NCBI GenBank assembly: GCA_008704415.1
Contig: VXIS01000316.1
Coordinates: 1 to 55,457 of the forward strand
Length of the DNA: 55,457 nt
From: Sphaerosporella brunnea
Lineage: Eukaryota > Ascomycota > Pezizomycetes > Pezizales > Pyronemataceae
Direction of reading: 5' to 3'
Shown one piece after another: positions 1 to 13,019 of the stretch (its first letter is position 1; each line of letters begins with the position of its first letter). The notes under the pieces are model-generated. The model saw only the letters and a list, made by a program, of their open reading frames with translations. It did no database searches and was not told the DNA's origin. Made by a program: the position numbers and the translations under genes.

Positions 1-1200
1 ACCTTGGACCCCTGCAAACCACCACTCACGAAAATACTTCGTGGATGTCCATAAGGCGCGTACCTGTAACCGCCCGCATATGTAGAGCGACTGCGTAGTT
101 AGCAATAGAAATCACCGTTAACAGAGCATTACCGTACCGTACCTTACGCTCGCCTTATGTTGTGGTATCCTGGACAAATCAAGAATTCGGTGGTATCCGG
201 CTCTTTTCGCAGGTTTCGGGGTGGTATGCTGGACATATGCCGTTTTTTTTTTAGGTTTTTTTAATAGGGTTTTTCGACGTCTGGTCGGTATTTTCATCGC
301 GGCAAGGGCTCCAACAGGCGCGCGAGAGCCATTCTGGCACTACAACTCATCTCCGACTTCAAGATCCATTAGCTGCTCCTCGATGTCTAGTAACTCCGTC
401 TCTTAAACCTGATCCCAACTGCGTGGTTCCCTGAAGGACCGCTCCAAGATGCGCCCCTTAATATGTATGTAGGATAGCTTCGCAGCGCGCTCTGCTGTGA
501 GACGATTTCGATTTCTGTCCTGGATGAGGTTTCTAGTAGAAAAGGACCGGCACAGGTGCTTAGGAGACGGAAGTCCAACCAGCTCTGTGGCAAAGGGTGC
601 TATTTCCTCACTGAAACTAGCAGTATGTTCACTGGCAGAAACCGGGACTTTATATTCGCCATGGCCGGTGTCTACTGTCTCACTTTCAAGAGCCATAGAA
701 TGCGGATGACTTTTTTTTCCCAGGCAGCATACCCTCTTTCCTCTTTTTTTCTAACGGCCATACAGACATGTATTATACCTCGCTCAAGCGCAGTAATAAA
801 GAGTGAAACTTTACCATATATTATGTTTCCTAAACGAAAAGAACGTAATAATCGACCCCTCATCCTTGCTGCGGGTCCCGCTTCGCTGCGGACTTGTACT
901 TACTGTCTCTCGAAATCGGCCGGACATTTCGGCGGACAAAAAGAGGCTTCCAGGCTCCCGAGTGGCCAAGCGGTGCGAAAGCAAAGGAGGGATTTCTCCA
1001 GCTCTGAAATTAGACTGGCTATTTTTTCCTATCTACTTCATCTCTACCTCCCCCAATTCACCAACTATTCATTTTTGTTACGCCGACAACCTTGGGAGAC
1101 AAAAGAGCCAATCCGCGCTCAGTTAAAAGGCCACCGACAACTCCCACCGTAAACGTAGCGATGCTGCCATGAGATCCTAGGTTGGGGTAGCGGTAGCGTG
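1..1200. other. Transposon-relic DNA without a supported gene
   Basis: No convincing gene is visible. On the minus strand, about 330-560 encodes a decayed peptide resembling one encoded on the minus strand at about 23640-23760. Both carry an arginine-phenylalanine motif like RSFRE/RSFRD followed by a run of Glu/Leu (LLDIEEQLMDLE here, LLEIEEEEELLELE there). I read these as two relics of one unidentified repeat family. The remaining short ORFs are overlapping and lack codon or splice support. Confidence 0.4.
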
Positions 1201-1220
1201 GGTGGTTGTTTTGGGAACTA

Positions 1221-2032
1221 CAGTAGAACCTCTCTATAAGGATATCTTGGGACCGGGGGGGCGTAGTCTTATGGCGGGTATTCTGACATAGAGGTTGGCT
1301 TGGCGTACGAGTGATGAACGGTGTTGAGATGGGAAGGAGAACGCTCGCTCGCCGCGGCACACGGACGATAAAAGGGGCGATAATTGCTTTTTCCCAGCGC
1401 TGCTCAGCCGCACTTTTTATAATACCGTACAAATTTTTCGCGTTTTTATAAGAATATTCTAATAAAAAAAATATTCTTATTTCCCATACAAAACCGTCGG
1501 GACCGGGGCCACGCAGTGTTCTCAGTAGCCAGCCCAAACAGCCGGGCGGGCTGGGCCGGCTGCTTTAAGCAGCCAGCCAGGCGGGCTTTTTGCATCAGCC
1601 CAAACGGCCCAGCCTGCTTTCGGGCCAGCCCGGCTGCCAGAGCTCTGAGTGATCTCCGGTGAAGACCGGCCACTGCAAGTGGCGGGGTTCAATCGCCGTC
1701 AATAAACTTTTCAGGATCTGTGGTGTTATACTAAACTTCTATCTAGTGATCTCCTCCTAGTCATCGTTTTACACGGCGAACATGTTTATGTACTTTTCAT
1801 TTCATAGCAGTAGTTTACATCACGGTGGTCGTATTTGTTGTCATTGTGGGCTGCAGCCCAAACAGCCGGGCGGGCTTTTTGATCAGCCGAAACAGCCAGC
1901 CGGGCTTTTTGATCAGCCCACATCCGCCCAACGCGGCCGGCCGGGCTGGCTGGCTGTTGAGAACACTGGGGCCACGCAGTCTTATACAGAGGTTATTCTT
2001 ATAAGGGGTATTCTTATAGAGAGGTTCTACTG
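1221..2032. mobile_element. TA-flanked TIR element (pogo/mariner-like MITE) with nested insertion
   Basis: The left end reads CAGTAGAACCTCTCTATAAG and the right end is its reverse complement (CTTATAGAGAGGTTCTACTG). A TA dinucleotide flanks each side (1219-1220 and 2033-2034), the target duplication of Tc1/mariner/pogo elements. No transposase is encoded. The 812-bp length includes a 455-bp hAT-type MITE at 1514-1968. Without that insertion and its duplicated 8 bp the host element would be about 349 bp. Pogo affiliation rests only on TIR style and the TA duplication. Confidence 0.85.
1514..1968. mobile_element. hAT-type MITE nested in the TA-flanked element
   Basis: Ends are CAGTGTTCTCAGTAGCCAGC and, inverted, the GAGAACACTG terminus. 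The 8-bp sequence GGGCCACG occurs immediately outside each end (1506-1513 and 1969-1976). An 8-bp target duplication with CAGTG termini is diagnostic of hAT elements. The interior is rich in GGCTGGCTG/CAGCCCAAAC subterminal motifs repeated in both orientations, typical of hAT transposase-binding regions. The same family recurs at 29335-29670, 32371-32432 and as a fragment ending at 41537. Confidence 0.9.
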
Positions 2033-2574
2033 TAGGAAACAATATCATGCTTTTGTGTTTGTGCTAAGGGCCCGCCCGTTCGCGGCAACGTTCACCAGTA
2101 TTTTGAGTTCTCCACCACCACCACTACCAAAAATGACCCCCGGGGAACTCGACCGTATCAAGCGTCGGAAAAAAAAACAAAAAAAAAAAAAAAAACACTC
2201 TTCCTACAGCGTTGCAACCTCACACTCGCCCTCATTCTTTATACCTATCCAAAACACCTGTCCGCACTTCTGTTCGTACCGGTAAAATTTTCGACAAAGC
2301 CTCGCCCACTTCCATTTTTTGATTGTAAATGCCTGCCCCGAGTACAGGCGCAATGAGCATGGAGGACGGTGATTCGGTGCCATCATGCAAGCTAGCTGCT
2401 GTACCACCTACCTACATAGAAACTGGAACCATCTTTTCAAAGCGGGGCTCTTCCTCTCCAACTCGACGAAGCAGTTCTCCCATCTACCCCTACCATCAGA
2501 GCATATCCGACGTCAAGTTTTTTCGCCTACAGAATCCTTCTCGCCTCGCATAAAACCTTCAGCACCGGGAAACG

Positions 2575-5500
2575 ATGACCCCGGAGAGACGGCACCTCCG
2601 AAGCAGACCTGGACAACCAGGTCTTGTTCGAGAAGGGTTTTTGGCGGCGAAGCGTCTAACTTTCCCGAAATCAGGCTCGAAAACTCCAACCCCAGTGCAT
2701 TCTGCAGAAACGGCGGATTCAAGAGCAGCCGTCGAGCCTCAGCCTCAGCCACAGCCCCAATATGAACACGAACACGAACACGAACACTCTCCGCCCCTCA
2801 CCGCCGGCGAAACGCACGTTGCCTTGGATGACGTCGCCGCCAAACCTGAGGAGCCCACTAAGGCCTCGAATGATAACAAATGCGACGGCCTTGATGAAAG
2901 TAGGATTCCCTCTGCCGGGGACTCGGCAACTATGAGTCAACCATTGTCGACGAAAGCTGCTTCTGGCCCTGCGCCCTCCCGCGGGGGTTGCCCCAGAGAT
3001 TCCCAAAAGGAGCAAACGACGGAACCACCCAGTTCGGAAGAGAATTTGGATTCCATTCCTGCCGGCGGAGAGTTGCTCGCCTCGGGCGAACATCACCTTC
3101 CACAAGACAAGGACCCCCGTGCAACTTTGTGGCGCAGGGCCTGGATGGAGCTTCCAGAACCCGACCGGAAGGACCTATCCACCAAGGAGGATCTTATTCA
3201 AGTCCTGTCTCTTTTGAAGGTTGACGCGACCGAGGCCCATGACAAATGTATCCAGAACAAGTGGACCTTCACGTGGAAACAGGACAAGATCATTCTGTCG
3301 GATGTGGCCAATCGTGTTATTGGCTGGATTGACAAGTTTAAGACCATTGGCGACGTTGTTACTTCATTCGATCCCATGCACGCCGCCCTACCGTGGGCAG
3401 CGATTCGGATTTTGTTACAGGTATGCTCATGTACTCGTAGTTGCTAGGCAGAGAGATGGGTTAACTTTCGGTTACAGGTTGCGGTTCAAGACAACCAGCA
3501 AATGGGGGCAATTCTAATCGGTCTCGAGCGAGTTAGTCCCTTGATCCAACGCTGCACCGTCATCGAGATACTATATATTACGAAAAACCCGGCTGCGGGA
3601 CAGGCGGCGAAGAACCTCGAAAATTCCCTATTGGCCCTCTACACCGCGCTATTGAACTATCTGATAGCAGCCAAAAGGCTATGCACCGAGAGCTCTGCAC
3701 GTAAGTCAATGTATATGCTGCTTTACAACCTTCATGTTGGTGTGTTGACATAACCTTGGATCTTTTAGGGCGCGTTTTGAAAAGCGTATTCGATCCCGAG
3801 GCACTAACGCCATTACTTGATGCCATTACAACTACCGAAAACCGGGTGAACAGCGATTCTTCCCTCGCCGAAGCCGAGTGTGAGTATTGTTCATTTACCA
3901 CCCCCCGACACCATATTGTCCTTGTTTGCTATGGTGCTTGGTCGTTATCAGTGTGTCATGCGGATTATCGACTCAAAGTGGCCAATGGCAAAATTCTCAC
4001 CAACTGCCTCTCTTTTAGTTCACGCCATTCCAGTGCTAGAGCGATTATGAGCTATCGCTCATATCTGAGACTTGACCTGACAGGTGCGGGAATGGTACTT
4101 TTGGCTGATCTGGAACAGACAATAAATTCGCTCATTCAAGAAATATCGATGGCAAGCAACTCGTTCACCTTGAGAGGATATATCTGACCAGATCCTATAT
4201 TATACAGCTATGCGCCAAACCCTGACAAACGCACTTCACGATTTGAGTATGCCACTCCATCGAATCGACGTCACACTGTCCGGTATATCCGCAGTGCTCG
4301 ATGGTATTCGCCTCCTAACCGCATAACCACCATCAAATGCTAAGCACATGAGACAAAGAAACCGAGCGCGCAGAGATACTGGCCTGGATCTCCCCCATCT
4401 CGTACGAGAAACACCACCGACAAGCATGTGAGCGGCGGACACCGAACACTGGGGAGTGGATACTTGCTCGGAAGGAATTCATGCAGTGGATTAACTCCAG
4501 CTCCACGACGTTATTGTGGCTTCGGGGAATTCGTAAGTACCTTCCAGTTTCTCACCTTATACCCACCGGACTTTTTATCACTCCTTTTGATAAACTTCAT
4601 GCCCTTTAACATGAACCGTTTCTGATGTTTTGATTTTTGCTGGTAGCTGGCGCTGGGAAAACAATGCTTACATCCCGGGTTATCGAGGACATGATGACGC
4701 GAAGGGACGAGGAGAAGAATATTTCCGCCCTCGCATATTTCTACTGCGACAAAAAAGAGCAAATCCGTGGAAAGCCGGAAGAAATCTTGAGAGCTCTCGT
4801 TAAGCAGCTCTCGCACATCCCCAGTCAAGGCGGACATGTCTTCCAGTCGGTAGTCACAAAATACAAACACCGCAAGGATGCTGGGAATCACAAACCGGGC
4901 GAGGATCCTTTATCGCTGAAAGAGTGTTGTGAGCTTTTGGCTGGCCTCACTAACTTGTATCCACTCACTGTTCTTGTCATTGATGCCCTAGACGAAGCGG
5001 AAGAGGACTCGCGATATCAACTTTTTCAGGCTTTGAAAGATCTGGTAGTTTCATCAGAGAAACTAGTGAAGATCTTTGTCTCGAGCCGCGACAATCACGA
5101 CATTGTCCTTCAACTCGAAAAGTTTTCAAACTTCCACATTGAGGCCCGGGACAACCGGGAAGATATTGAGAAGTTCGTACGAGTTGAATCGAGAGCTCTG
5201 ATCGACAGGAAGGGATGGGGGCCTGATGTCGAGGAAGCTCTTTGTTCGGCGTTGACGGCACAGGCTAATGGAATGTAAGTGCTTAACCCTTTATAAAATC
5301 CTATACATGCGGTGGTTTTTTTTCTGAAGCTCGTACCGGTAGGTTCATGTGGGCCTCCCTACACATGAAATTTCTCAACACTCTTCGTGGGAAGCAAGCT
5401 GTGTTTGACCGATTGAAGCAACTTCCTCCGAACCTTGAGGCAACATACGAGGAGATATTAAATAGAATCAACAAACAAGAGACGACCGATCGCACTGTCG

Positions 5501-8262
5501 CCATGCGAGCACTTCAATGGGTTCTGGTCGCCCGCGAGCCACTGCACCCCCGCCAACTCTGTGCAGCAATCCACGCCAATATAGCGCATGATTCCGGGCA
5601 GGTCAATAACGAGGACAAACCTACCATTGAGCTAATACTCGGATCCTGCGAAAACTTGCTTGTACATGACATTGAGCTTGACGTTATACGGTTCGCCCAC
5701 TTGTCGGTCGCAGAATATCTCGATAGCTACCTGAATTTTATTGAGGCACATGCCCTTGCTGCTATTGCATGTTTGCAGTATTTCTTCGCTGATAGCAGCA
5801 CCTTGAAAGAACTGTCGAGTTACGCCGCAGAATATGCGTTTATCCATGCAAAACTTTGCCAGGAGGGATCACACCGAGAGAAGCCTTTCCCGCGCCTTCG
5901 AGAAATGTTGCAGACGTTTTTCCATCCAGTGCAATCCAAACAATTTGACTTCTGGTTGTCCAATATATCCCTACCGAAAGATCGCATGTACAGAGTCTTT
6001 TATTGGAGTGATCATATATTTCCTCCAATAACCTGGGTGGTGTTCTTTGGACTGAAGACGACTTTCAAGGAAGTCTATCCCCTCGACATAGTACCTGGGC
6101 ACCTACATTTGGCTGCCTGTGAAGGACACCTGGAAATTGTGAATATCCTCCTTGAGCGCGGCGCGGATGTCAACCTCGTCGGCGGTGACTACGGTACCGC
6201 ACTCGGGATAGCAGCATGGTATGGACATAAGGAGATCGTGAATATCCTCCTTGAGCGCGGCGCGGATGTCAACCTCGTCGGCGGTCTCTACGGCACCCCA
6301 CTCGAGATAGCAGCACAGTGTGGATACAAGGAGATCGTGAATACCTTCCTTGAGCGCGGCGCGGATGTCAACCTCGCTGGCGGTCACTACGGCACTCCAC
6401 TCGGGAGAGCAGCATGGTATGGATATCAGGAGATCGTGAATATCCTCCTTGAGCGCGGCGCGGATGTCAACATCGTCGGCGGCGGATACGGCACCGCACT
6501 CGAGGCAGCAGCATCGATAGGAAACCGGGAAATTGTGAACGTCCTCCTTGAGCGCGGCGCGGATGTCAACCTCATCGGCGGTGACTACGGCACCGCACTC
6601 GGTGCAGCAGCATGGATAGGAAACCGGGAAATTGTGAATATCCTCCTTGAGCGCGACGCGGATGTTAACCTCGTCGGCGGCGACTACGGCACCGCACTCG
6701 GGGCAGCAGCATACAACGGGCACCAGGAAATTGTGGACGTCCTCCTCGACCGCGGCGCCGATGTCAACCTCGTCGGCGGCAGATACGGCACCGCACTCGG
6801 GGCAGCAGCATCGAGAGGAAACCGGGGAATTGTGAACGTCCTCCTTGAGCGCGGCGCTGATGTCAACCTCGTCGGCGGCGACTACGGCACCGCACTCGGG
6901 GCAGCAGCATACAACGGGCACCAGGAAATTGTGGACGTCCTCCTCGACCGCGGCGCCGATGTCAACCTCGTCGGCGGCAGATACGGCACCGCACTCGGGG
7001 CAGCAGCATTCAACGAGGCCCCGGAAATTGTGACTGTCCTCCTTGAGCGCGGCGCGGACGTCAACCTCGTCGGCGGTGACTACGGCACTGCACTCGGGGC
7101 AGCAGCATGGAGCACAGACCAGAAAATTGTGAATATCCTCCTTGAGCACGGCGCGGATGTCAACCTCGTCGGCGGCAGATACGGCACCGCGCTCGGGGCA
7201 GCAGCATGGAACACAGACCAGGAAATTGTGAATATCCTCCTTGAGCACGGCGCGGACGTCAACCTCGTCGGCGGTGAGTACGGCACCGCACTCGGGGCAG
7301 CAGCATGGAGCACAGACCAGGAAATTGTGAATATCCTCCTTGAGCACGGCGCGGATGTCAACCTCGTCGGCGGTGAGTACGGCACCGCACTCGCGGCAGC
7401 AGCATGGAGCGGACGCCAGGGAATTTGGAATATCCTTCTTGAGCGCGGCGCGGATGTCAACCTCGTCGGCGGCAGATACGGCACCGCACTCGGGGCAGCA
7501 GCATCGAGAGGAAACCGGGAAATTGTGAATATCCTCCTTGAGCGCGGCGCGGATGTCAATCTCGTCGGCGGCAGATACGGCACCGCACTCGGGGAAGCAG
7601 CGTCGAGAGGAAAACGGGAAATTGTGAATATCCTCCTTGAGCGCGGCGCGGATGTCAATCTCGTCGGCGGTGAGTACGGCACCGCACTCGGGGAAGCAGC
7701 GTCGAGAGGAAAACGGGAAATTGTGAATATCCTCCTTGAGCGCGGCGCGGACGTCAACCTCGTCGGCGGCAGATACGGCACCGCACTCGGGGCAGCAGCA
7801 TCGAGAGGAAACCGGGAAATTGTGAATATCCTCCTTGAGCGCGGCGCGGATATCAACCTCGTCGGCGGTGACTACGGCACCGCGCTCGGGGCAGCAGCAT
7901 TTCCCGTAACCCACGACCTCTGGGGCGCTGAATTCACCAGCCATGAGAAGTTTGAATCTTCCCGGGAAAAGCTGGCCGTAGTGAGAATCCTCATTAAGCG
8001 TGGGGCTGATGTCAACCTCCCAGCTGGGAAGTACGGAACCGTGCTCGGGATCGCGGCATACAGCGGAGAGCAGGAGCTTATAAAATTACTTCTTGACCAT
8101 GGTGCGGATGCCAACCTCGTCGGCGATGAATTTCAGGCTGCTCTTCAACTAGTGGCACAAACAAGTGAGGAAAGTGTCTCGACAGACTTGGACAATGCTT
8201 CTGGAACGGCGTCCATCGATCAAGATGCTTCATCCTCTTCAACGAACACCACACTCTCCTAA
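2575..8262 (+). CDS. NLR-like STAND protein: NACHT_N - NACHT - ankyrin array
   Basis: Exons I can place: 2575-3420, 3478-3700, 3769-3879, part of 4084-4303, 4359-4532, 4647-5274 and 5343-8262, giving about 1,700 residues. The N-terminus is disordered (His/Glu and Pro/Gln runs). It is followed by a region like Pfam NACHT_N of NWD-type fungal NLRs (WRRAWMELPEPDRKDL onward). The 4647 junction restores the Walker A motif GIPGAGKT. VLVIDALDE is Walker B, and FVSSRD resembles the sensor segment. NGMFMWASL and the LPPNLEATYEEILNRI segment are typical of the NACHT/winged-helix boundary. The C-terminus is 18 near-identical 33-residue ankyrin repeats plus two divergent ones. Such proteins act in fungal non-self recognition and programmed cell death (family knowledge); the ligand is unknown. 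Exon structure between 3880 and 4303 is unresolved: frames there do not join without an intron near 4095-4174 or a 1-nt shift. The start at 2575 is the first ATG of the open frame, and an upstream exon is possible. Confidence 0.85.
6124..7905 (+). repeat. 18 x 99-bp ankyrin-coding tandem array
   Basis: Eighteen consecutive 99-bp units each encode 33 residues close to EIVNILLERGADVNLVGG, then x-YGTALGAAA. Most columns are invariant in protein and nearly so in DNA. Variation is concentrated at the residue just before YGT, at the two residues after the last Ala of the repeat, and at the three residues before EIV. The array ends where the sequence diverges at about 7906. Two degenerate repeats follow (around 7980-8130). 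High identity between units implies recent unit duplication or gene conversion. Confidence 0.95.
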
Positions 8263-8563
8263 TTCGGCGCTCGGTTGATTACCATTCTGGTACGGTGCAT
8301 CGTAGTAGATTGCGGCACTTCGAGTATTTCTCGACTCTTTGTTTTTTTGTAATATGGAACGATGTTATTTTCCTCCAAGAAAGCATGATGGGTGTGATTG
8401 TGGAGCTTTTTTGGAAACTGTAGTGGAAGACTTTCCGTCGCTCTAGGAGGTCGATAGATCGCCCGGTTATAACAATAGAACGCCAATAGAAGCACCCACT
8501 TCCCGTAGATTCTATGAGGGGTCCTAGGGAAAAAGCCGGCAGGGGTTGCGGACAAAATCTGTA

Positions 8564-9376
8564 CTCGGGGATTCCAAAAGTATTGGGACACGCTATTTAC
8601 CCGGCTTTGGACAGGGGTTGTCCGGTCCGCACCCCGCAAACTTCACGCCTGCGGACGACGTTACAAAAAAAATCCATTTCTTCCTCAATTCTTTCTCAAA
8701 AAACACGTATATAGGCTTAAAAAAACGCTTACACGTAGGAGAGTACAGCGCATAATTTTAAGGAAATTTTGGGTCGAAAATTGAAAAATCGTTTGAAAAA
8801 ATCTCCAGAAAAAAGGGTGAACTCGCGGTGAAACAATGCGTGCCTACACAATAGAAACTAGAAAGAGGAAAATCATTCATCTTTAGAAAGAAAAGAAAGA
8901 GACCAGAAAGGAGACAGGGAGGGAAAGGGTTCACGCATGATACTTATTTACACCATTTACCGCAATACAGCGCTTCATAATTGTCGGCAGCTTCGCAATT
9001 TCCGTGTTGATTTCTTCGATTGTTATTTTATCCCATTCCTCTTGAAGAACCTTCTTCATTTCGTGACCGTGGTAATTCGTTCGGCGCCTCGTCGGATCTG
9101 AATCCGCCGCTTCATCAAGGTCCAAATACGTTCGATAGCTTGAAGCTCGTCCTCCTCCCTTTTTTTTTCAGCTCCACTGCCTACCTCTATCGACTATTGA
9201 GCGCGCCATGATGTATCTAGCAGTAGACTGGATAGCACTTCGATAGCTGAGGTGGATTGGAAGCGGTGGGGGACTCGGAGCGGGAGGCTGGAGCTCTACT
9301 CTACTCTAAGCGCCGGACACCCCTGCCTCCCAAAGCCGGGTAAATAGCGTGTCCCAATACTTTTGAAATCCCCGAG
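8564..9376 (-). mobile_element. Tc1-like element relic
   Basis: Inverted termini of about 50 bp start CTCGGGGATTCCAAAAGTAT on the left, with the matching inverse on the right. TA flanks both ends (8562-8563, 9377-9378). On the minus strand, 8931-9125 encodes the end of a Tc1-type transposase: an EEWDKIT helix, then LPTIMKRCIAVNG and a terminal NKY. Just upstream in another frame is IERIWTLMKRRIQ, the segment around the third catalytic acidic residue (usually NPIENIW). The first two catalytic aspartates are absent, so this is a truncated, frameshifted copy. Confidence 0.9.
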
Positions 9377-9853
9377 TACACCCCCTCTTTAATGGACCGG
9401 TCTATTTTTCTATTTGGCTCGCTTATACACCAGGTTCTATTGCCAATAAAGCCTCTAACCGCCGTTCTATTGTCCTTCTATAGAGCGACGGGGAGTCACC
9501 CATTAACTACTACATACTCGAACGTACCGTGTTATTAGGGGTAATCAAGGTGGGTTGAAAACCTTGAAGAAAATAGTGTGAGTGCAAGCAGCCAATGAAA
9601 AGGCTGCGTGCCGGTTGAAAGCTTGAGAAACCCCCTGAGCGACTTCTCAAATGTTGAGCGCGACTTGAGGTTCTGCTGGGGTTATGGTGGTTAAACACCC
9701 TGGTTTTTGGGGGGACTTTCCAATCTAAGTAACACCATCGATAACTTGAACGTACCGAAAAGAATGCATAGTAAAGAATGTGTAGGAGGTGTAGATAAGG
9801 AAACTACAACCGTTTCTACATCTGCAGTCTCGACCTGTGATCCAACCATACTA
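9377..9853. other. Intergenic region, nothing recognised
   Basis: This lies between the Tc1-like relic and the stop codon of the minus-strand hydrolase-ankyrin gene. It probably holds that gene's 3' untranslated region and terminator, but no specific signal stands out. Confidence 0.3.
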
Positions 9854-12393
9854 CTAGTAGCAGAGTTGACGTCGGTTCGCATGTTGCTCAGCCTCGCATT
9901 CACTCTCAGGGTCATCCTCCGAGCGTCTCTCTCGAAAAGCTTCCACCACCCTCATATCCCCTCGTCGCACGGCAAGGTTCAGAGGCGTATTTCCAACCTT
10001 GTCCTTCACCATGCTATCTGCTCCATTTTCCAATAAAAGCTCAACCAACTTCTCCTTAGAGCCCTTTGCTGCAATATGTAGTGGCGTGTCCACATTGAAT
10101 TTCGTCGCCCTCAAAAGATCGACACCGCCGTCCATTTCCAACAACATCTTTACCGTATCCCCGTGCCCGCCGGCCGATGCATGATGCAGCAAAGTCCTCC
10201 CAGAACCATCCATGGCCTTCCGATCTTCATAAGGTGCATGTTTCAGTAACAGCTTCAACGTCTCCGTACGTCCGTAAAATGCTGCAACATGTAAGGGCGC
10301 GCACCCCTCCCTATCTTTGGCCTTCACACCAGATCCAAGCCCCTTTTGTTGCAAAAGTAGTGCCACAACTTGCTCCTGACCAGACATCGCAGCCATGTGC
10401 AGCGGCGTATCCAAATCGTATCCCGCCGCCGTCACATCCGCGCCGAGCTCCAACAGCACCTTAACAAGTTGAACATGTCCGGCCTGGGCTGCAAAATGCA
10501 GAGGTTTATACCCGTGTTCATCGCCGGCGGTCGCATTGATATCCATGCCCCTATCCCGCAGCAGTCGTACAATCTCTTCATTCCCTGTCTGGGCTGCGAG
10601 ATGTATTGCCGTCATTCCTTCACAACTGGCCGTGATATGGGCGCCGTTATCGAGTAGCATGGCAACTGCCCATTTACGCCCTTCGCGTACTGCCAACAAC
10701 AGCGGCGTTTCGTCTTTCTCGTTCCTGGCTTCAGTCTTTGCTCCGTGGGAGAGCAGTACACTGGTGCATTCTTTGTCATCGTTGCTTATCGCTAGGTGCA
10801 AGAATGTTGTTCGTCCAGTTTGTTCCTCGTTCACGTCTACTCGTGGTTGCTGGAGGGCCATCTTGAGTTGTGAGGCGTTTCGCTCCATGACTGCTTTGTA
10901 GGCGGTAATAGGGCTATGGCTGAACTCTACGTCAATGTTAATAACCAAGACTAGGCGGGACTGAAGAGGAGGGGGGATATACCAAGGCGCGGACAAGGAT
11001 GTGCGTATTCTTCAAGATACTCTAAGACGTTCTTGTACGTGGTGTGGGCCTTGTGCTTGAATTTGACCATAGTAGAATTGTCTCCTGCGACTGACAACGT
11101 CTCCTCCATCGTCTCCGGCAGCTGCAGAAGCGCTGACTCAGCCTCAACGGCCGTGTAAGGGTCCCCACTCCTCGACCACTTCCCATCTGGTCCCTGCAAA
11201 CCCAGTTAAACCGAGCCCAGTAACCGCTAGGGAATTTCAAATACCTTTTTCAGCTTCAGTGACTGCTCACTCTCCTTGAAACTTACAATCTTGATCTTCG
11301 CATCGGCGACATAATTTTTAAACCTCCTCAGCTCCGCAGCCAACTCCTGTGATCCGGTTTGAAGTGACTTCACCAATTCAACCCGGCTGGAATGGTCCCC
11401 AATCATATCGAGGATATCGTCTACTGAAAGCCCGCGGTGTGGAGTGCCAAAAAATATGGTTGCCCGGGTGCAACGAAAAAGTGATCCGTAAATCTTTTCG
11501 CTTTCCTTTGCCCTTACAAGAGCCTGCGACGCTGTCAGAAAATGGAATCTTCAGAAATGAATAACCCACCTGTGAAATGATGATACCCCCAAGATGATGC
11601 CCGACAAAAATCAGTGCTCTCTCCTTCTCCTGTCCATTCCGCCTACGGTCAGTATCTTCTACCTTTTGAAGGGCCAAAAACAAACCTCCTCCGACTTCCT
11701 GGAGTTCTTCAGCGCTTTCAAAAGCCCCTCGCTATAATCGGGGATCCGGTGTATCCCCCGTGTCTCTTCCGAAAGACTGCTGTCATACCCATATATCATG
11801 GTACGGCACCCGGGCATGTCCTCGCGCAGAAAGTGGCGTAGCCACATCTTGCGTTGTCCCTTTTTCTCGGGATGTGCCGTCCAGGAGCCATAGGGGTGGC
11901 CGTTGAGTCCACATACTGCTACAATGCTAGCAGGTTATAAGTTAGTCAAGATCTTCCATCGAATTTTATTGGTACAAACGGGTCAGTACTCGGCTTTTAT
12001 GGTTCCACCAGGTTCATACAACTGTGTTAGTCCGTCGAAGTCACGGTCAATTGCAATGTCATGGCTGCTAGTCCCCTGCGAAAGCTCAACGGGGTAAATG
12101 TCGCCACGACGAAGAGTGGCTAATATGGTGGGCGGAGATGGGAAGAAATGAATTAGTGCTGTAAGGTAGCGCCTCGGAGAGTCGGCGGAGGCGCAGAGGG
12201 TGGTGCATGAAGGGACGAGATTCGGGAAGTCGGAGAGAGCCGAGTGCAGGTCCGAGAGGGAGGTTCCGTGGGGGATAGAGGTAACCCGGAAGACAATATC
12301 GCCGGAGGGCTTCGAAGCCGGTGTGGGTGTATTAGGAGGTGCGGGGTGGTGGCTTTCGGTGGAGCGGCCGCGCAGCCAGTCCCAGGGGGACAT
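9854..12393 (-). CDS. Serine-esterase-like (DUF676/SERAC1 type) domain fused to ankyrin repeats
   Basis: Six exons on the minus strand: 12393-11990, 11926-11686, 11629-11570, 11523-11245, 11193-10983 and 10950-9854. They give an unbroken frame of about 763 residues. The first intron carries a TGACTAAC branch site. The last intron would be only 32 nt, so that junction may be misplaced or frameshifted. The N-terminal half is an alpha/beta-hydrolase of the fungal SERAC1/DUF676 type: IVAVCGLNGHPYGSW (oxyanion strand), MIYGYDSSL, the nucleophile elbow, then IFFGTPHRGLS. The elbow reads GHHLGG instead of GHSLGG, so the nucleophilic serine is replaced by His. Residues from about 410 are eight to nine canonical ankyrin repeats (TPLHMAAMSG, APLHVAAFYG, TPLHIAAKG). 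Such hydrolase domains are common N-terminal effectors of fungal NLRs; no NACHT is present here. The start is the first ATG, 13 bp from an inserted MITE. Confidence 0.85.
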
Positions 12394-12405
12394 GTTTGGG
12401 GTTTA

Positions 12406-12509
12406 CAGTCGACTCTCCCTACATATAAGAATATTGTATATAAGAATAATCTCCCTATAAGAATATGGGTGACCGGCCCGGACCGTATTCTTATAGTGAC
12501 AGTCGACTG
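12406..12509. mobile_element. 104-bp TA-flanked MITE upstream of the hydrolase-ankyrin gene
   Basis: Termini are CAGTCGACTCTCCCTA and the inverse GACAGTCGACTG, with TA on both sides (12404-12405, 12510-12511). It is a shortened copy, in opposite orientation, of the roughly 174-bp family at 12828-13000 and 50378-50551. It shares internal ATTCTTATATAC and ACCGGTCACCC-like segments. It sits 13 bp upstream of the predicted start codon of the minus-strand hydrolase-ankyrin gene. Confidence 0.85.
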
Positions 12510-12827
12510 TACTCGAGGTGCTCGAGGAACCCACAGGCAAGGCCTTGAAATACCATGCGTAACGGAACAAATCCGGTGCCCCTTTCCGCAGATCGCGCTT
12601 GCTGGCTCGTAGGCGACCAATCATCTTAGAGGCACATTGACCGACTCAAACCATCTTCAGCCGCGAATGATACTGGACCACATCGTTTTTTGGCTGCGAT
12701 GGAAGGCACCCGATATCACTGAAAATTCACCCATGCACATACATACCTGTGCAGCTGCACGCTGCGAGTCACAGAATGGTCGTGTCATATCTCTCATGCT
12801 TGGTTGTCGGCATGCCCAAACCATGTA

Positions 12828-13000
12828 CAGTCGACTCTCTATATAAGAATACGGTCGGGACCGCGGGGCGTATTCTTATAAAGTGAGAATTCTTATAGAG
12901 AGAGTGGCTTGTCCCGTACAAACTCGATCGGCACCGGTCACCCGTATTCTTATAGGGAGATTATTCTTATATACAATATTCTTATAGGGAGAGTCGACTG
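12828..13000. mobile_element. 173-bp TA-flanked MITE
   Basis: The ends CAGTCGACTCTCTATATAAG and CTTATAGGGAGAGTCGACTG are inverted repeats flanked by TA (12826-12827, 13001-13002). The interior carries further TATTCTTATA inverted segments and the phrase GTGGCTTGTCCCGTACAAAC, also present in the 50378 copy. It is non-coding. The TA duplication and TIR style place it with Tc1/mariner/pogo elements. Confidence 0.9.
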
Positions 13001-13019
13001 TACCAGTACATGCAATGCA